A DNA stretch of 64,000 bases from positions 59,210 through 123,209 of the forward strand of contig CACKOH010000002.1 in NCBI GenBank assembly GCA_902601785.1, given 5' to 3'. The position numbers and the translations under genes are program-made. The notes below the pieces were generated by a model. It saw only the letters and a program-made list of their open reading frames with translations. It ran no database searches and was not told the DNA's origin. Shown here piece after piece: positions 33,278 through 42,380 of this stretch. Origin of the DNA: an uncultured Pelagibacteraceae bacterium. Its GTDB lineage: Bacteria; Pseudomonadota; Alphaproteobacteria; Pelagibacterales; Pelagibacteraceae. How positions within the stretch are numbered: position 1 is the first letter of the stretch; every line of letters starts with the position of its first letter.

Positions 33278-34231
33278 TTATTTTTGTATAGTGTTTAATT
33301 TGTTCAGCTCTTCCATAAACTGTGGAAGTGCTTCAAATAGATCAGCTTCAAGGCCATAATCTGCTACACTAAATATTGGAGCCTCTCCATCTTTATTGAT
33401 TGCGACAATTACTTTACTCTCTTTCATTCCCGCTAAATGCTGGATTGCCCCTGAAATTCCAATCGCAATATATAAATCTGGTACAACAACTTTTCCAGTT
33501 TGACCAACTTGATGATCGTTACTTATATAACCTGCATCTACAGCAGCTCTTGATGCACCAATAGCTGCACCTAGTTTATCTGCAACTTCTGTTATTAATT
33601 TAAAATTATCTCCACTCTGCATCCCTCTACCTCCTGAAACAACAATTCTTGCAGTTCCTAGTTCCGGTCTGTCAGATTTAATTTCTTCTCTCTTAATAAA
33701 TTTTGTATTAGAAAATTCTACACTAGCCTCTCCTTTTTCAATTGTTGCAGTTCCACCAGAACTTTCGCATGGTTCAAAAGATGTAGGTCTGATCGTTACA
33801 CATTTCTTAGTATCATTTGTTTTTACTGTTGCAAAAGCGTTTCCTGCATAAATAGGTCTTAGAAAAGTATCAGGTGATATAACTTTTATAATATCACTCA
33901 CCTGAGAAGTATCTAAATGAGCAGCAATTCTTGGCATTAGGTTTTTACCAAACGTATTTGCAGAACAAATAATGTGAGAATAATTTTCTGCAAGTTTAAC
34001 AATTGCTGGTGCAAAATTTTCTGCTGTAAAATTTTCATAATGTGGTGCCTCTATACTAATTACTTTTTTAACTACTGGTAATTCAGAAAGTTTTTTTGCA
34101 GCGTTCTCATTATTTTGACCAATAATAACTGCGTGAACTTCTGCATCAATTTGAGATGCAGCTGTTGCTGCGTTTAAGGTAAATGGCCTTAATTCTTTAT
34201 TATTATGTTCTGCAATAAGTAATACTGCCAT
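33278..34231 (-). CDS. etfA: Electron transfer flavoprotein alpha subunit
   Basis: A 317-aa EtfA with the C-terminal FAD-binding signature ([53 protein letters not shown]). Forms a heterodimer with EtfB to accept electrons from flavoprotein dehydrogenases. TAATG overlap with etfB upstream indicates coupled translation and equal subunit supply. Confidence 0.95.
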   Translation of the reverse strand: [317 protein letters not shown]

Positions 34232-34980
34232 TATATAACTTTTGCCTCGTTTTTTAATTTTTGAACTAGTTCAGCAACATTTGCTACCTTAATACCAGCT
34301 TTTCTTTTTGGTGGTTCCTCAACTTTTAACTGTTGAACTCTTGGAGTGATATCAACTCCTAAATCTGAAACATTTATTTCATCTATAGGTTTTTTCTTTG
34401 CCTTCATAATATTTGGTAATGACGCATATCTAGGCTCATTTAATCTTAAATCACAGGTTACAATTGCTGGAATATTAATTTCAACAGTTTCAAGACCTTC
34501 GTCAATTTCTCTAGTAACCTCTAAAGAATTATCTTTTACTTCTATGTTCGATGCAAAAGTTGCTTGTGGCCAGTTTAATAAAGCACTTAACATTTGTCCT
34601 GTTTGATTGCAGTCATCGTCAATTGCTTGTTTACCCATAAAAACTAAATCTGGTTTTTCTTTTTCAACAATTTTTTGTATAATTTTTGAAACAGCTAGAG
34701 GCTCTAAAACACCCTCAGTCTTCACATGAATTCCTTTATCTGCTCCAACTGCTAAAGCTTTTCTAACAGTCTCTTGAGCTTTATCTTCTCCTACTGTTAT
34801 TGCAACGATCTCAGTTGCTTTACCTGACTCTTTTATTTTAACTGCTTCTTCAATAGCGTTATCATCAGGAGGATTAGTTGACATTTTAACATTATCTGTA
34901 ACTACACCTGATCCATCCTCTTTTACTCTTATTTGGACGTTATAATCAATTACTCTTTTTACAGCGACTAAAATTTTCAT
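34231..34980 (-). CDS. etfB: Electron transfer flavoprotein beta subunit
   Basis: A 249-aa EtfB: MKILVAVKRVIDYNV at the start, MSTNPPDDNAIEEAVKIKE, an AMP-binding FMGKQAIDDDCNQTGQML and a DLRLNEPRYASLPNIMKAK recognition-loop region. Its ATG overlaps the stop of the DMGDH-like gene (TAATG), strong evidence that this ETF serves that dehydrogenase. Confidence 0.95.
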   Translation of the reverse strand: MKILVAVKRVIDYNVQIRVKEDGSGVVTDNVKMSTNPPDDNAIEEAVKIKESGKATEIVAITVGEDKAQETVRKALAVGADKGIHVKTEGVLEPLAVSKIIQKIVEKEKPDLVFMGKQAIDDDCNQTGQMLSALLNWPQATFASNIEVKDNSLEVTREIDEGLETVEINIPAIVTCDLRLNEPRYASLPNIMKAKKKPIDEINVSDLGVDITPRVQQLKVEEPPKRKAGIKVANVAELVQKLKNEAKVI

Positions 34981-37412
34981 TATGCTCTCAATAAATTATT
35001 TTCTTTATCGTATGGGCTTTCCTCTAACACGGTAGCCTCATACATTTCTCCCAAGATATCAACTTGTAATTTGTCGCCTACATTTGCAAAATCAGGTTTA
35101 ACCATTGCTAATGCTATTGATTTATCTAATCTAAAACCAAACTCACCGCCAGTTGCTCTTCCAACAACTTTACTGTCTTTATATATAGGATTATTTCCTA
35201 ATACATCTGCATCTTTTGTATTATGCACTTCAAGAGTAACTAATTTGTTATCGAATCCTTTCTCTCTCCATTTATTTAAGGCTTCCAATCCAATAAAATT
35301 TCCTTTATTTGGATGAATAAATCTATCCAAACCAGACTCATAAGGTGAGTATTCAATTGATAATTCTGTACCTACAAGTTTGTATGATTTTTCTAATCTT
35401 AAACTATTCATAGCTCTTATACCAAAAGGTTTTATTCCTAAATCCTTACCTGTATCCATTAATTTATCAAAAATATGATTTTGATATTCAATTGGGTGAT
35501 GCAATTCCCAGCCTAGTTCACCTACAAAATTTACTCTCATTGCATTAACTGGAGCATAACCAACATTAACCTTTTTAGCAGTTAACCATTTAAAATTTTC
35601 ATTTGAAAAATCATCTGTAGAAACTTTTTGCATCAAATCTCTTGCTTTTGGACCAGCAACCACAAGTACACCTGTACTATTAGTTAAATCTTCAAATATA
35701 ACTGAACCATCAGTTGGCATCCATTTTTGTATCCAATCATGATCCAATCTCAAATTTGCTCCTGCAGAAACAAGGTAATAAGAATTTTCTGTCTCTTTCA
35801 TAATTGTAAATTCAGAATGCACACCTCCTTTAGTATTTAAAGCGTGACATAAATTAATTCTGCCAATTTTTTTTGGTAATTTGTTTGCAACTAAAAAATC
35901 TAAAAATTCCTCAGCCTTAGGTCCTCTTATTCTGCATTTGGCAAATGCTGTCATATCTAACAAACCAACATTTTCTTTAACATTTTGACACTCTTTTTTA
36001 ATTGCATCGAACCATTTTGATCGTCTAAACGACCAATCATCTTTTTGTTCCATGCCATCAGTTGCAAAAAAGTTTGGTCTTTCCCAACCAAATTTTTGTC
36101 CAAAAACTGCACCCAAATTTTTCATTCTTTCATAACAGGGTGCTGTTCTTAGAGGTCTTGCTGCTGGTCTTTCTTCATCAGGATAGTGAGTGATAAAAAC
36201 ATGACTGTACGCTTCCTCATTTTTTGCTTTTAAATATGATTTAGTTGCATAATTCCCATAACGTCTTGGTTCAACTCCCAACATATCAATAGTAGGTTCG
36301 CCGTCTACAATCCACTCTGCTAATTGCCAACCAGCTCCACCTGCTGCAGTAATCCCAAAACTGTGTCCTTCATTAATCCAAAAATTTTTTAATCCCCAAG
36401 CTGGACCAACTATTGGATTTCCATCAGGTGTGTAACAGATTGCACCATTATAAACTTTCTTTACACCAACTTCTCCAAAAGCAGGCACTCGGTGAATTGC
36501 TCCTTCAATATGTGGAGCCAATCTATCAAGATCTTCTTGAAACAATTCGTACTCTGAGTTTTTTGATGGACCTTCAACATAACAAGCTGGTGCACCATCT
36601 TCATAAGGTCCTAATATCAATCCACCTGCTTCTTCTCGCATATACCATCGACTATCACTATCCCTAAGAACTCCCATTTCGGGAAGACCTTCTTTTTTTC
36701 TCTTTTGAATTTCAGGATGAGGTTCAGTTACAATATATTGATGCTCAACTGGAATTACTGGAATATCTAAACCTACCATTTCACCAGTTTGTCTTGCAAA
36801 ATTACCAGAACATGAAATTACATGTTCACATTCAATTGAACCTTTATCTGTTTCTACTATCCAACCGTCTTTAGTTTGTTTCATACTCATTACGGCTGTA
36901 TTTCTATAAATTTCTGCTCCTCTATTTCTTGCGCCAGTTGCTAAAGCTTGAGTTAAATCAGCTGGCTGAATATATCCATCTTCTGGGTGTTGAATTGCGC
37001 CAACTAAATCATCTGTATGACACAATGGCCAAATTTCTTTTACTTGTTGAGGAGTTAAAAATTTTACATCCACTCCAATAGTTTGTGCAACACCAGCATA
37101 TTGATGATACTCATCCATTCTATCTTTGGTGCTAGCTAATCTAATATTTGAAACGACACTAAAGCCAACATTCTTTCCCGTTTCTTTCTCTAAAGTTTTG
37201 TAAAGATTAACTGCATACTTGTGAAGCTGTCCAACTGAGTAGCTCATATTAAACAAAGGTAGTAGTCCAGCAGCATGCCAAGTAGAACCTGAAGTTAATT
37301 CTTTTCTTTCAACTAGAACAACATCTGACCAGCCTTTTTTTGCAAGATGATAAAGAGCACTAACTCCTACAACTCCTCCGCCAACTACTACAACTTTAGT
37401 TTTTGTTTTCAT
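34980..37412 (-). CDS. Dimethylglycine/sarcosine dehydrogenase-like flavoprotein with GcvT domain
   Basis: An 810-aa two-part enzyme. The N-terminal DAO-type FAD domain opens VVVGGGVVGVSALYHLAKKG; GSTWHAAG (residues about 42-49) holds the histidine that covalently binds FAD in dimethylglycine dehydrogenase. From about residue 430 a GcvT-like tetrahydrofolate domain follows (GLLDMTAFAKCRIRGPKAEEFL, GELGWELHHP). It oxidatively demethylates a glycine derivative, loading the methyl group on folate and sending electrons to ETF. Ribosome site AGTAGGAG supports the start. Sarcosine has its own oxidase at 54862-59968, so dimethylglycine is the likelier substrate (inference). Confidence 0.88.
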   Translation of the reverse strand: MKTKTKVVVVGGGVVGVSALYHLAKKGWSDVVLVERKELTSGSTWHAAGLLPLFNMSYSVGQLHKYAVNLYKTLEKETGKNVGFSVVSNIRLASTKDRMDEYHQYAGVAQTIGVDVKFLTPQQVKEIWPLCHTDDLVGAIQHPEDGYIQPADLTQALATGARNRGAEIYRNTAVMSMKQTKDGWIVETDKGSIECEHVISCSGNFARQTGEMVGLDIPVIPVEHQYIVTEPHPEIQKRKKEGLPEMGVLRDSDSRWYMREEAGGLILGPYEDGAPACYVEGPSKNSEYELFQEDLDRLAPHIEGAIHRVPAFGEVGVKKVYNGAICYTPDGNPIVGPAWGLKNFWINEGHSFGITAAGGAGWQLAEWIVDGEPTIDMLGVEPRRYGNYATKSYLKAKNEEAYSHVFITHYPDEERPAARPLRTAPCYERMKNLGAVFGQKFGWERPNFFATDGMEQKDDWSFRRSKWFDAIKKECQNVKENVGLLDMTAFAKCRIRGPKAEEFLDFLVANKLPKKIGRINLCHALNTKGGVHSEFTIMKETENSYYLVSAGANLRLDHDWIQKWMPTDGSVIFEDLTNSTGVLVVAGPKARDLMQKVSTDDFSNENFKWLTAKKVNVGYAPVNAMRVNFVGELGWELHHPIEYQNHIFDKLMDTGKDLGIKPFGIRAMNSLRLEKSYKLVGTELSIEYSPYESGLDRFIHPNKGNFIGLEALNKWREKGFDNKLVTLEVHNTKDADVLGNNPIYKDSKVVGRATGGEFGFRLDKSIALAMVKPDFANVGDKLQVDILGEMYEATVLEESPYDKENNLLRA

Positions 37413-37467
37413 TATCAGACTCCTACTAAATTTTTAATTATTACGAAACAAAAATTTAGGTTAATAG

Positions 37468-37929
37468 TCAAATTGAGCTTCCAAGAGGAATTGGGCTTGA
37501 TACCATTGTGGTTAGCCAACAATCTTTTAGAGATCCTTCTTCAGTGTATTTTTCAACTTGCCAATTGAATTTGTGATAAATTTTATTCTTATCAAGTATA
37601 ATTACCTCAAATTGAACTGATTTATTACTACCTCCAACCTCAGTGATTGTATGACTTAAATGATCAATCATCATTTGATAAGAGGCACCTTTAATCATCC
37701 TTTTAAAATTATTTAAAGGTCCTGTAACCTTCTTATTATTAGGATGAGCAAAATTCCATGTTTGCTCAATACCACTATCCTTAAATTCAAGATCGTTTTG
37801 CTGCAACCCACTTAGTTGAATTTTTACCACTTCTTTTGGAGTAATAGCACTACTTGGATTAAGTAATTCAGCTTTTGAAAAAGAGATAGTTATTAAAAGT
37901 AAGATTAGTACTTTAAAAATATTTTTCAT
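37468..37929 (-). CDS. DUF4864-like secreted protein
   Basis: A 153-aa protein with a cleavable signal peptide (first about 20 residues, ending SKA). The rest, with VVKIQLSGLQQNDLEF, TWNFAHPNNKK and FKRMIKGASYQMMIDH then a tryptophan-containing W-Q-V and DCWLTTMV strand, resembles DUF4864/SnoaL-like small folds. Function unknown. Upstream of the DMGDH gene by 55 b. Confidence 0.65.
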   Translation of the reverse strand: MKNIFKVLILLLITISFSKAELLNPSSAITPKEVVKIQLSGLQQNDLEFKDSGIEQTWNFAHPNNKKVTGPLNNFKRMIKGASYQMMIDHLSHTITEVGGSNKSVQFEVIILDKNKIYHKFNWQVEKYTEEGSLKDCWLTTMVSSPIPLGSSI

Positions 37930-37940
37930 TTGAGAAGTAT

Positions 37941-39551
37941 TTATTCTGAAGTTTTGTATTTGCTATTATTTACTATAAATACAAAAAATATTGGGAGAAT
38001 TAATGTCAAAAGTGTCACAACAATTAATAAAATCCCAAGTTCAGAATAATCAGCTGTTGTTTGGATTTCACCACTTACTTTATCCTTAACTTCTCTAGTA
38101 ACTGTAAATATTTCATTTAAATATTTCGTTCCTAACGCACTTGCTGACAGTGCAAGGTTGGTGAAGGAGGCAAAAACTGCAAAAAAAGTTGCTTTTAAAT
38201 GAGATGGAGCATTTTTTGCTATCCAAGCAAGTAATGGAATCATTGATACTTGACCCAAAGGAGATTCAAGAGCTGTATTAATTAAAGCAATAAACTTAGC
38301 ATCAACCACTCCTCCACTTAATGAAGATGTCCAATTATGAAAGCCATAGTACATTCCAACACTTGGTAAAAATAAAATTGCACCTGCAATACTTAAAACA
38401 ACAATTATTTTGGCAATTGAATTCTTTGCCATAAATGGTCTTAACAAAACAATCCCTGCTAAAGTTAAAATTGATGCAAGTAATGATAAAATTGAAAAAA
38501 ACTGTTCATTAAATCCAAGTTGATCAATTTCAAACCAAGTTAAACCTGGTCCAGGTCCTGGCATTGCTCTAAAAATAAATATAATTACAGCTGTACCAAC
38601 TATTGTTAATCTTAATTCTTGAGGTAGTTCTTTAATAAGTTTAAACATTAAAAATAAAATAATTATTACTGAGCCTATAAAAACAATCTCTTGTGCAAAT
38701 GGGACGTTAAAAGATCCTACCGAGAGTGTGAAAATTACAAAAACTAAACTACCACCTAAAATCCACCAGTTTATCTCAGTTTTTTCATTTCCTCTATCTT
38801 CCTTAAATTCTAATCCTTGAGATTTTAAAATATTTATTTTTTTTTGTCGTAAATAATTTGCTAAAATTACACCAAAGATCGAAACTAGAGGTATTACAAG
38901 AGCGTATAAATAAATTGTTCCATATAAATTTATTTTTTCAGATTGCTCTAAACTTTCAACATCTCTAAATAAAATGACATTTACTAATGCTACAAGAACT
39001 GTCCCACCTATAATTGCAAAACGACCAAGAGTTTGCATTGTAGTATGCATTATTTTTACTTGATCTTTGTTGTAATCTATTCCCTGTTCATCTGATAAAG
39101 GAACTGCTTCAACAGTCATAGCATCTGCAACTACATCTTGAACAACATATCCAACTGGAGCTAAAATGACACTAATAACAAACCAAGTTTCAACAGAAAA
39201 TATTTCTGACATGGTTTCTGTATGAATAATTAATCCAAACATTATTAATAGACTTAATGCTATTAATGATGCACCAAGATAGACCATATAATTTTTTCTT
39301 TCCCATATGAGATCAACAAGATGGCCTAAAGGCATTTTTAATGCCCAAGGTATCCCTGCCCAAAATCCAAGCCCTGCAAGAAATGCAGCTGATAAATTTA
39401 AATAATCTTTAACAAAAAAAGTTCCAACTATTCCTGTTAAACCTGAAATACCAGCAGCCATGTAGACCATTAATGGTGGAAGATAAGTCCACTTAAATTC
39501 TCGTACTAAATCTAAAAAAGTGCTATCTAAAAATTTTAATACTTTGTTCAT
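37941..39551 (-). CDS. Major-facilitator-type transporter, possibly BT1-like
   Basis: A 536-aa membrane protein with about twelve to fourteen helices. Early motifs GFWAGIPWALKMPLGHLVDLIWERKNYMVYLG and VVQDVVADAMTVEAVPL resemble the folate/biopterin (BT1) branch of the MFS, where a D-x3-D-x2-V motif is conserved. Folate transport would suit the setting but is unproven. TAATG overlap with the CoA-binding gene upstream. Confidence 0.7.
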   Translation of the reverse strand: MNKVLKFLDSTFLDLVREFKWTYLPPLMVYMAAGISGLTGIVGTFFVKDYLNLSAAFLAGLGFWAGIPWALKMPLGHLVDLIWERKNYMVYLGASLIALSLLIMFGLIIHTETMSEIFSVETWFVISVILAPVGYVVQDVVADAMTVEAVPLSDEQGIDYNKDQVKIMHTTMQTLGRFAIIGGTVLVALVNVILFRDVESLEQSEKINLYGTIYLYALVIPLVSIFGVILANYLRQKKINILKSQGLEFKEDRGNEKTEINWWILGGSLVFVIFTLSVGSFNVPFAQEIVFIGSVIIILFLMFKLIKELPQELRLTIVGTAVIIFIFRAMPGPGPGLTWFEIDQLGFNEQFFSILSLLASILTLAGIVLLRPFMAKNSIAKIIVVLSIAGAILFLPSVGMYYGFHNWTSSLSGGVVDAKFIALINTALESPLGQVSMIPLLAWIAKNAPSHLKATFFAVFASFTNLALSASALGTKYLNEIFTVTREVKDKVSGEIQTTADYSELGILLIVVTLLTLILPIFFVFIVNNSKYKTSE

Positions 39552-39985
39552 TAGTCACTAAGAACTGGAAAGGCTTGTCTTACTTTTAAGAAATGTTTTT
39601 GATATTCCATTTTTGTACATTTATTTTCAACATATCTTATATGATTTTTTTCAACTAACTCTTTTGCATTTTCGTCACGTATTCCAAGTTGCAACCATAA
39701 AACTTTAGCCCCAATTTTCACAGTATCCTCTGCAATTGCCAATACTTCTCTAGAGGGTCTAAACACATCAACAATATCTACATTTTTTTTTATATCTGTA
39801 ATTTTAGCATATACCTCCTCTCCCAAAATTTTTTGACCTTTAACAGATGGGTTAACTGGAAAGACTTTATAACCATATTTCTGCATATACTTCATCACAA
39901 TAGTGGATGGTTTAGTTTGATCGTTACTAACTCCTATCATAGCAATAGTTTTATATTTTGAGAGAATATCTTTGATCTGACTCAT
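39551..39985 (-). CDS. CoA-binding domain protein (YccU type)
   Basis: A 144-aa Rossmann-fold protein: IAMIGVSNDQTKPSTIVMKYMQKYGYKVFPVNP and DIVDVFRPSREV then LWLQLGI, the standard layout of stand-alone succinyl-CoA-synthetase-like CoA-binding proteins. Biochemical role not established. Sits in a run of tightly linked minus genes. Confidence 0.85.
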   Translation of the reverse strand: MSQIKDILSKYKTIAMIGVSNDQTKPSTIVMKYMQKYGYKVFPVNPSVKGQKILGEEVYAKITDIKKNVDIVDVFRPSREVLAIAEDTVKIGAKVLWLQLGIRDENAKELVEKNHIRYVENKCTKMEYQKHFLKVRQAFPVLSD

Positions 39986-39987
39986 AA

Positions 39988-40185
39988 TTATTTATCATTT
40001 TTGATTTGTTCTTCACAAAATTTCTTTGCCTCATCTAAGTCAGTAATTTTAGTTTCAGACAATTTTTGGCTCGCAGCTAAACATGCATCTACAGCTCTTT
40101 TAAAGTTATAATCATTAAAATTAAAAACTATAAACATTCCAAAAATAATTAAGATTATGATGAAAAAATTTTTTTTATTCATCAT
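39988..40185 (-). CDS. Small membrane-anchored protein
   Basis: A 65-aa protein with one N-terminal hydrophobic helix (about 6-23) and a periplasmic tail containing two cysteines, ACLAASQKLSETKI ... FCEEQI. The spacing could allow one disulfide. The ATG overlaps the crotonase stop (TAATG), which supports real translation. No family recognised. Confidence 0.6.
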   Translation of the reverse strand: MMNKKNFFIIILIIFGMFIVFNFNDYNFKRAVDACLAASQKLSETKITDLDEAKKFCEEQIKNDK

Positions 40186-40964
40186 TATTTATTTTTCCAG
40201 ACAGGTTTCCTTTTTTCTAAAAAAGCTGAAATACCTTCTTTAGCATCCATTGCCATCATGTTAACAGTCATCATTTTACTTGTGTGTGCATATGCTTTTC
40301 TTAAAGACATTTCTAATTGTTTGTAAAAAGTTTGTTTACCTATCTTTATTGTTAAATTAGATTTAGATGCTATTTTTTTAGCAATACTAAGTACTTCTTT
40401 GTTAAGTTTTTTTTTTGAGAAGCAGTCATTTATTAGTCCTATTTCTTTTGCATAATTTGCTTTTATTGGCTCACCAGTTAACAACATTTTCATCATAGGC
40501 TTTCGATTAATTTTTCTACTTACTGCAACCATTGGCGTACTACAAAATAATCCAATATTTACTCCAGGAGTTGCAAATAAAGCATCCTTAGTACTATATG
40601 CTAAATCACAACTGGCTGCTAATTGACAGCCTGCTGCAAATGCTGCGCCATGAACTTTTGCAATTACAGGTTTTCTGCCTTCTACGATTTGAAGCATAAC
40701 TTTTGAGCAAAGATTAAAAAGCCTTTGATATTTGTCTCTTTTTTTCAATCCTCTTACCTCTTTTAAATTGTGCCCTGCACTAAACCCTTTGCCTGCACCT
40801 TCTATTATTATGACTTTGACTTTGTTATCAGTGTCTAATTTTTTTAATACTTTTAATAAGTCGTTAAGATTTTTAAATGATAATGAGTTATATGTTTTTG
40901 GTTCATTAAGTATTATTGATGAAATTTCACTATTAAGTTTTATAATTTTAATATTACTATTCAT
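40185..40964 (-). CDS. Enoyl-CoA hydratase/isomerase-family protein
   Basis: A 259-aa crotonase-fold protein. Oxyanion-hole segments are present: GFSAGHNLKEVRGL (first) and AAFAAGCQLAASCDLAYS (second), then FATPGVNIGLFCSTPMVAVSR. The catalytic glutamate expected in classical hydratases near residue 140 is not obvious. This is closest to the ECHDC3-like group of uncertain reaction. Linked downstream of the nucleotidyltransferase gene by 5 b. Confidence 0.8.
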   Translation of the reverse strand: MNSNIKIIKLNSEISSIILNEPKTYNSLSFKNLNDLLKVLKKLDTDNKVKVIIIEGAGKGFSAGHNLKEVRGLKKRDKYQRLFNLCSKVMLQIVEGRKPVIAKVHGAAFAAGCQLAASCDLAYSTKDALFATPGVNIGLFCSTPMVAVSRKINRKPMMKMLLTGEPIKANYAKEIGLINDCFSKKKLNKEVLSIAKKIASKSNLTIKIGKQTFYKQLEMSLRKAYAHTSKMMTVNMMAMDAKEGISAFLEKRKPVWKNK

Positions 40965-40969
40965 TATAC

Positions 40970-41344
40970 CTATTTTAGTTTGCCTTCTTCTCTCATTTTA
41001 GCTCTAATTTTTGTAGCTGATATTTTTTGAGTTTCTTCGTCTAATACTATTTCCTCAATTTTATATCCCACTCCTCTGCCATAACAAATATTCGTAATAT
41101 TTGGCACCACCATAATCTTAAACCTACCTTCAAACTCTGGATTTAATCTATGTTCTATATTTTTTTTAACGGTATCGAAATCAAATGGATTATCATCTAC
41201 GCCCTGCACATCTCTTATTTGAATACAAACTTGACCTGTTTTTTTAATAATTTCTTTAAATAAAGTATAATGACCATCATGAAACGGCTGCCATCTTCCA
41301 AGCATTTGTGCTGTTGGTTTTTTATTATCCCATTGATATGTCAT
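40970..41344 (-). CDS. Cytidylyltransferase-like nucleotidyltransferase
   Basis: A 124-aa HxGH-type nucleotidyltransferase. GRWQPFHDGH contains the HDGH motif (His22, His25), and the C-terminal ISATKIR is the second triphosphate-binding motif. Size fits glycerol-3-phosphate cytidylyltransferase or small NMN adenylyltransferase relatives. Overlaps the APS-kinase-like gene by 4 b, so the two probably act in sequence on one substrate (inference). Confidence 0.8.
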   Translation of the reverse strand: MTYQWDNKKPTAQMLGRWQPFHDGHYTLFKEIIKKTGQVCIQIRDVQGVDDNPFDFDTVKKNIEHRLNPEFEGRFKIMVVPNITNICYGRGVGYKIEEIVLDEETQKISATKIRAKMREEGKLK

Positions 41345-41751
41345 TTTTTGATCTCCTTAACAATTTTTAAAGCCCAATTCTTAGCATCTTGAGTAGTAAC
41401 ATGGTAATCAAATGTTTTTGGCTTTACAAACATTTGATTTGTATCATCAAAACGTCCTTCTTTAATTGTGTCTACCCAAATTGTGAAATCTGCTGGGAAT
41501 AAGCTTCTCGCTTCTGGAGTGGGTGCTATGAAATCTGCAATAACATAATAACCATCACTCTTTAACTTAAGTGCAAACTCAGCCATTCTTTTTGCTTGTC
41601 TAATCCTTCCATCTTTAGAAAAATCCCAATCATCTGCTGCTTTTCTAACTTCGTCAGCATTTAATCTTTTAGCATTTAAATACGGTGCTATTTCATTTGC
41701 TAAAGTTGTTTTACCTGCACCAGGTAATCCCATTACCAAAATTATTTTCAT
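41341..41751 (-). CDS. APS-kinase-like P-loop kinase
   Basis: A 136-aa P-loop protein: Walker A GLPGAGKTT (8-16), LNADEVRKAADDWDFSKDGRIRQAKRMAEFA, and IADFIAPTPEARSLF, which parallel adenylylsulfate kinase. It is shorter than typical CysC (about 200 aa) and shows no ATP sulfurylase nearby, so it may phosphorylate another small molecule. Overlaps genes on both sides by 4 b. Confidence 0.75.
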   Translation of the reverse strand: MKIILVMGLPGAGKTTLANEIAPYLNAKRLNADEVRKAADDWDFSKDGRIRQAKRMAEFALKLKSDGYYVIADFIAPTPEARSLFPADFTIWVDTIKEGRFDDTNQMFVKPKTFDYHVTTQDAKNWALKIVKEIKK

Positions 41752-42374
41752 TTTACTTTATACAATCCTAGCCAAGCATTTACATCTTTACTCGCTATAT
41801 AATCAGATTTAAAAAATTCCATTTCTGACCATTTGTTGTTTGCTTTTAAATCAAGAATTTTTTTGTCAAAACCATAGTCTTTATAAATTCCTTCGTTAAT
41901 TGTAAAACAAATTAAACCACCAGGTTTTGTTATTCTTATAAATTCATCTAATGCATCAGATTTCACGTGTCCAAACGTAAAAGTTCCAACACACATAACA
42001 CTATCATAAAGATTATCATTTAATTCAATACGTTTGTTTAAATCAATCTTAAATAATTTTTGATATAAATTTTTTGGGACTGTGTCTAATAACTTTTGTG
42101 AAAGATCAGCACCATGAAAGTTTTTGTAACCAAATTTTTTAAGTTGTAGTCCTACTAATCCAGTTCCACATCCTGCATCAAAAAAAAATGCATCTTTATT
42201 AACTAGATATTTTTTTATTACTTCAACGGTTTCTTTGGGACCTGTATAGTTCCAGTCAACCATATCTCTATTATACTTATCTTCTTCTCCCCACTCATCG
42301 TAATACCTCATCACTTCCTCAGTAGTCTTGAGTTTGTAAATCGGAACTTTATTACCCACATCTTTTAGTGCCAT
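41748..42374 (-). CDS. SAM-dependent methyltransferase
   Basis: A 208-aa class I methyltransferase. The SAM loop FFDAGCGTGLVGLQL, followed by ADLSQKLLDT and a LYDSVMCVGTFTFGHV segment, is clear. Substrate unknown. It overlaps the APS-kinase-like gene by 4 b and lies 6 b from the Rieske oxygenase, so it belongs to an enzyme cassette. Confidence 0.82.
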   Translation of the reverse strand: MALKDVGNKVPIYKLKTTEEVMRYYDEWGEEDKYNRDMVDWNYTGPKETVEVIKKYLVNKDAFFFDAGCGTGLVGLQLKKFGYKNFHGADLSQKLLDTVPKNLYQKLFKIDLNKRIELNDNLYDSVMCVGTFTFGHVKSDALDEFIRITKPGGLICFTINEGIYKDYGFDKKILDLKANNKWSEMEFFKSDYIASKDVNAWLGLYKVK

Positions 42375-42380
42375 AAAATT

